64,000 bases of DNA, taken from the NCBI GenBank assembly GCA_963667315.1, contig OY763325.1:3224001-3288000 (forward strand), in the 5' to 3' direction. The stretch comes from DAINPP01 sp963667315 (GTDB lineage Bacteria; Thermotogota; Thermotogae; MWEM01). The notes beneath the pieces were generated by a model, which did not search any database, was not told where the DNA came from, and was given only the letters and a program-made list of their open reading frames with translations. Made by a program: the position numbers and the translations under genes. Of the stretch, positions 61,579 through 64,000 are shown in pieces; within the stretch, counting starts at the first letter, position 1; every line of letters starts with the position of its first letter.

Positions 61579-61610
61579 GATTAAGTAAAAAGAATTGATA
61601 ACAGTCTTAT

Positions 61611-61641
61611 AAGGGCAGAGCCATGCGCCTGCCCTTTTCTT
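61611..61641 (+). terminator. Terminator of the Opu operon
   Basis: AAGGGCAG / CTGCCCTT stem (61611-61618, 61629-61636), 10-nt loop and T-tract. Confidence 0.85.
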
Positions 61642-61801
61642 GAAATTGGTATTGAAAGACTTTGATGATATATGATGCCAAGACGGACACAATGATCCGT
61701 TCCCACAGCTTATACACTACCTTATTTATATTCTTTTAATAGAACTATCAACAGAACGAAAAATATAATCTATTCCTCAAAATAAATCTTAAAAGCAGGT
61801 G

Positions 61802-62440
61802 ATGACGATTAAAATTCTTGCTGTATCGGGTAGCCCGAGAAAAAAAGGAAACACATCTCTTCTGATTGATGAGGCTTTGAAAATAGTTGCCGAAGAAGGT
61901 GTAGAAACTGAGAAGATAGAACTATCCGATTACGATTACTGTGATTGTACAGGGTGTGAAGGATGTCAAGAATCGTTCAAGTGTGTGATTCCCGATGATA
62001 TGCAGCTGTTGTATCCTAAAATTCTGGAATCTGATGCCCTTATTCTGGGATCCCCAACCTACTTTTATAATATGACGGCAAAGATGAAGGCCTTCATAGA
62101 CCGGTTGTATTGCTATGAGATTTTTGATTCACAACAGAGAAATGTATGGATACCATTGAATGAGTGTATTGGGTTAAAATACGCATTAGTCATAGCGGTG
62201 TGTGAACAGCAGCGTGACGAAGATATGGGTGTTACGGGAGATATGATGGCGAAATCTCTGGAATCCCTGGGATATAGAGTCATAGAATCGGTTAAAATCT
62301 TAAACTCATTCAAAAAAGGTGATGTACTCGGCTATCAGAACGAATTGATGAAAACGAGAGAGGCCGCTAAGAAACTTGTTAAGACACTTCTACTGAAAGA
62401 GCGAATACTGAAACGCTTGAACTTGGAACAAGAGCTATAA
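61802..62440 (+). CDS. NADPH-dependent FMN reductase / iron-sulfur flavoprotein family
   Basis: 212 residues. Flavodoxin-like fold with FMN loop SGSPRKKGNTS at ~9-19 and the PTYFYNMTAKMKAFIDR segment (~83-100). The Cys pattern CDCTGCEGCQ (~48-57, plus C61) resembles the compact 4Fe-4S motif of archaeal-type iron-sulfur flavoproteins, so it may be an electron carrier. Start uncertain: GTG (61799), ATG (61802) and ATT (61808) all follow AGCAGGTG closely. Confidence 0.82.
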   Translation: MTIKILAVSGSPRKKGNTSLLIDEALKIVAEEGVETEKIELSDYDYCDCTGCEGCQESFKCVIPDDMQLLYPKILESDALILGSPTYFYNMTAKMKAFIDRLYCYEIFDSQQRNVWIPLNECIGLKYALVIAVCEQQRDEDMGVTGDMMAKSLESLGYRVIESVKILNSFKKGDVLGYQNELMKTREAAKKLVKTLLLKERILKRLNLEQEL

Positions 62441-62529
62441 AAAGACATTAATTTTCAATAAAAATCATATTTGAAGAAGAAAACAAAAATGACAATAATC
62501 TTTTAAAGGATAAAGGAGCGTGTATTATT

Positions 62530-63366
62530 ATGGAATTTCAAGTATTTTACCATGATATTGACTTTAAAAAAGAGGAATTTATCAATTTTTTACATCAGCA
62601 TCTCGGACAATACGGAGATACAAAAGAAGATATAGAACGAGCGATTAATTACGCATTGGGAGGAGAAGAAGGAAGAGGTGGATTTGTCACAGCGGGATAT
62701 ATCGATGATCAGTTGGTTGGTTGCGTTGTTATCAACGATACAGCGATGGAAGGGTATATTCCACAACATATGCTGGTATATATTGCCGTTCATAAAGATT
62801 TCCGTGGACGTGGCCTCGGCAAGCAACTGATCAAAAAGATCGTAGAGCTCTGCAGCGGGAATATCGCTTTGCATGTGGAATACGACAATCCTGCAAGACT
62901 CCTGTACAGAAGACTTGGCTTCAAATCAAAATATGCTGAAATGCGCTATGTTCAAAAAGACGATATGGAAAGACAGAGTCAAATGGAAAGACGCATTCGC
63001 AAAAAAATACAAAAAGAGGAAGAGCTGGTCAAAAGCAATATCAACTGGTTATGCAGCTTGAATATGGATGATATTGATAAACTTGAAAAGGGCTTCAAGG
63101 ATTATCTGAACAAACTCGTTCTATGGGCAACCGACTGGGATGAGATATTTGCGGAAAGAAATAACAAATTGACAAAATTTGCCGAAGCCTTTGCCGATCT
63201 GATCAACATTCCCTTTGACCAGCAAGTTCTCCTTAACAAGATACAGACGGAATTCTACAATGCGATTGAAACCGTTGTCGAAAGCAGTGAATGGGATTTC
63301 TCATGGGAAGAATTTCAGTTGATGATAAAAGCGGCCGAAACCATCAAAAAAGAACAGAATTTATAG
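62530..63366 (+). CDS. GNAT-family N-acetyltransferase with C-terminal helical extension
   Basis: 278 residues. GNAT core at ~1-145 with acetyl-CoA loop FRGRGLGKQLI (~95-105) and ARLLYRRLGFK at the end. Residues ~150-278 are an extra helical domain (QSQMERRIRKKIQKEEELVKSN and following) not recognised. Substrate unknown. AAAGGAG lies 12 bp upstream of the ATG. Confidence 0.85.
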   Translation: MEFQVFYHDIDFKKEEFINFLHQHLGQYGDTKEDIERAINYALGGEEGRGGFVTAGYIDDQLVGCVVINDTAMEGYIPQHMLVYIAVHKDFRGRGLGKQLIKKIVELCSGNIALHVEYDNPARLLYRRLGFKSKYAEMRYVQKDDMERQSQMERRIRKKIQKEEELVKSNINWLCSLNMDDIDKLEKGFKDYLNKLVLWATDWDEIFAERNNKLTKFAEAFADLINIPFDQQVLLNKIQTEFYNAIETVVESSEWDFSWEEFQLMIKAAETIKKEQNL

Positions 63367-63380
63367 AATAAGTACAACAA

Positions 63381-63409
63381 AAAGCTGTTTACTTCGTGTA
63401 AACAGCTTT
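63381..63409. terminator. Bidirectional terminator between GNAT and NUDIX genes
   Basis: Perfect 12-bp stem AAAGCTGTTTAC / GTAAACAGCTTT (63381-63392, 63398-63409), 5-nt loop. The minus-strand tail is T-rich (TTTTTGTTG). Confidence 0.85.
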
Positions 63410-63447
63410 ACCCTTAAAGCGAATTACGCCTTGCCGAAAGAACGGTT

Positions 63448-63906
63448 TTAGATTTGCTCTTTAATAATCCTGGTATACTCGGCATTTTCCACTTCAAGAT
63501 ACAATTCCTTAACATCATTCTCGAAAAACATATCAAGACGTAATTCCATGCCTCTCGCTAATTCCAGCCTGTCTAAATCTTTGATGTCAACCCAGCTTAA
63601 AGTCCCTTCGTCACACTCTTGCTTTAAAGTTCCGTCAAAATCATCAGATCTATAATTAAACACGATATATCTTTCATTATATTTACTTCGGTAAAAATTC
63701 ACCATTCCCTGAAATCTCAACGATCTTATATTCAGACCCGTTTCTTCCTTCATCTCCCTTTTTACACATTCCGTTATGCTTTCAGACGGGTCAACATGAC
63801 CACCTGGAAAGGCATATCCCACCCAGTTTTTGCTACGGTTGATCACAAGCACCTTTCCCTCTTTCACCAAAGCACACATCGTTGTTAAAATAACCTTTTC
63901 CACCAT
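63448..63906 (-). CDS. NUDIX hydrolase
   Basis: 152 residues. The complete Nudix box G-x5-E-x7-RE-x2-EE-x-G is at residues 36-58 (GHVDPSE ... REMKEETGL), with the preceding VGYAFPGGHVD. MutT/YtkD-like size; likely hydrolyses a nucleoside diphosphate derivative. ATG at 63906 follows AGGGGTG. The 63922-64000 remainder is AT-rich with no gene. Confidence 0.9.
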   Translation of the reverse strand: MVEKVILTTMCALVKEGKVLVINRSKNWVGYAFPGGHVDPSESITECVKREMKEETGLNIRSLRFQGMVNFYRSKYNERYIVFNYRSDDFDGTLKQECDEGTLSWVDIKDLDRLELARGMELRLDMFFENDVKELYLEVENAEYTRIIKEQI

Positions 63907-64000
63907 CACACCCCTGTTCAAATAAAAATTCCGGGGTCATTATAGCTGAATATCCTAAAATAATCAATTTGAAGAATTTGGGAAATATTCAAAAGGAAAT

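Noticed and set aside
1..64000. CRISPR arrays, rRNA, tRNA, prophage or transposase genes
   Set aside because: No regularly spaced repeats, no rRNA/tRNA-like stretches and no mobile-element protein motifs were found on either strand; only the pseudogenes hint at rearrangement.

Overview
The window looks like chromosomal DNA of a low-GC, fermentative, probably mesophilic or moderately thermophilic member of the Thermotogota or a near relative. This is an inference from protein style. Extracellular solute-binding proteins carry plain signal peptides without a lipobox cysteine. The sugar-binding protein, acetate kinase, aldolase, NiaR and GH1 enzyme read like Thermotogota proteins, and genes are tightly packed with strong GGAGG ribosome sites. 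No rRNA, tRNA, CRISPR array, phage structural gene or intact transposase was seen, so the phylum cannot be fixed from this window alone.

Layout. 1-10 kb: a truncated secreted protein with a SAM-hydrolase-like C domain, glnS, an autoregulated niacin repressor and transporter pair (niaR-niaP), a MerR/methyltransferase fusion, an orphan 824-residue solute-binding protein and a GH1 glycosidase. 10-17.7 kb: two large Ig-like lipoproteins (1704 and 615 residues) and a small lipoprotein. 17.7-35 kb: an M24 peptidase, then an export island. The island holds a three-gene ABC-2 efflux operon, a fused ABC exporter, an ATPase gene broken by one in-frame stop next to its intact permease, and a deletion-scarred exporter pseudogene. 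It ends with two tandem copies of one module, in which a 555-residue regulator with a mid-protein helix-turn-helix is divergently paired with a 526-residue ABC exporter. A DUF2812 membrane protein closes the island.

35-42.7 kb: a SagB-type oxidoreductase with a NarL-type two-component system, a 23-cysteine secreted protein that looks like a PDZ domain split by a Cys-rich insert, a lipoprotein, a WYL regulator, a papain-like (BtrH-like) protein, a DinB-fold protein and a K+ channel with a structured leader. 42.9-48.9 kb: core metabolism (ackA, fba, ndk, manA, atpC, atpD, rpsT), with atpDC standing alone without the rest of the ATP synthase operon. 49-64 kb: a DMT transporter, a sugar ABC importer lacking its ATPase, a long glutamine synthetase, a 797-residue protein with a phosphodiester-glycosidase-like C-terminus, a complete glycine betaine/choline (Opu-type) importer operon, a flavoprotein, a GNAT protein and a NUDIX hydrolase.

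The strongest candidate for an undescribed system is the duplicated regulator/exporter module at 27.2-34.4 kb. Besides homologous genes, the two copies share a promoter block whose distance to the exporter start codon is conserved to within one base (59 and 60 bp), and an upstream 12-bp element.
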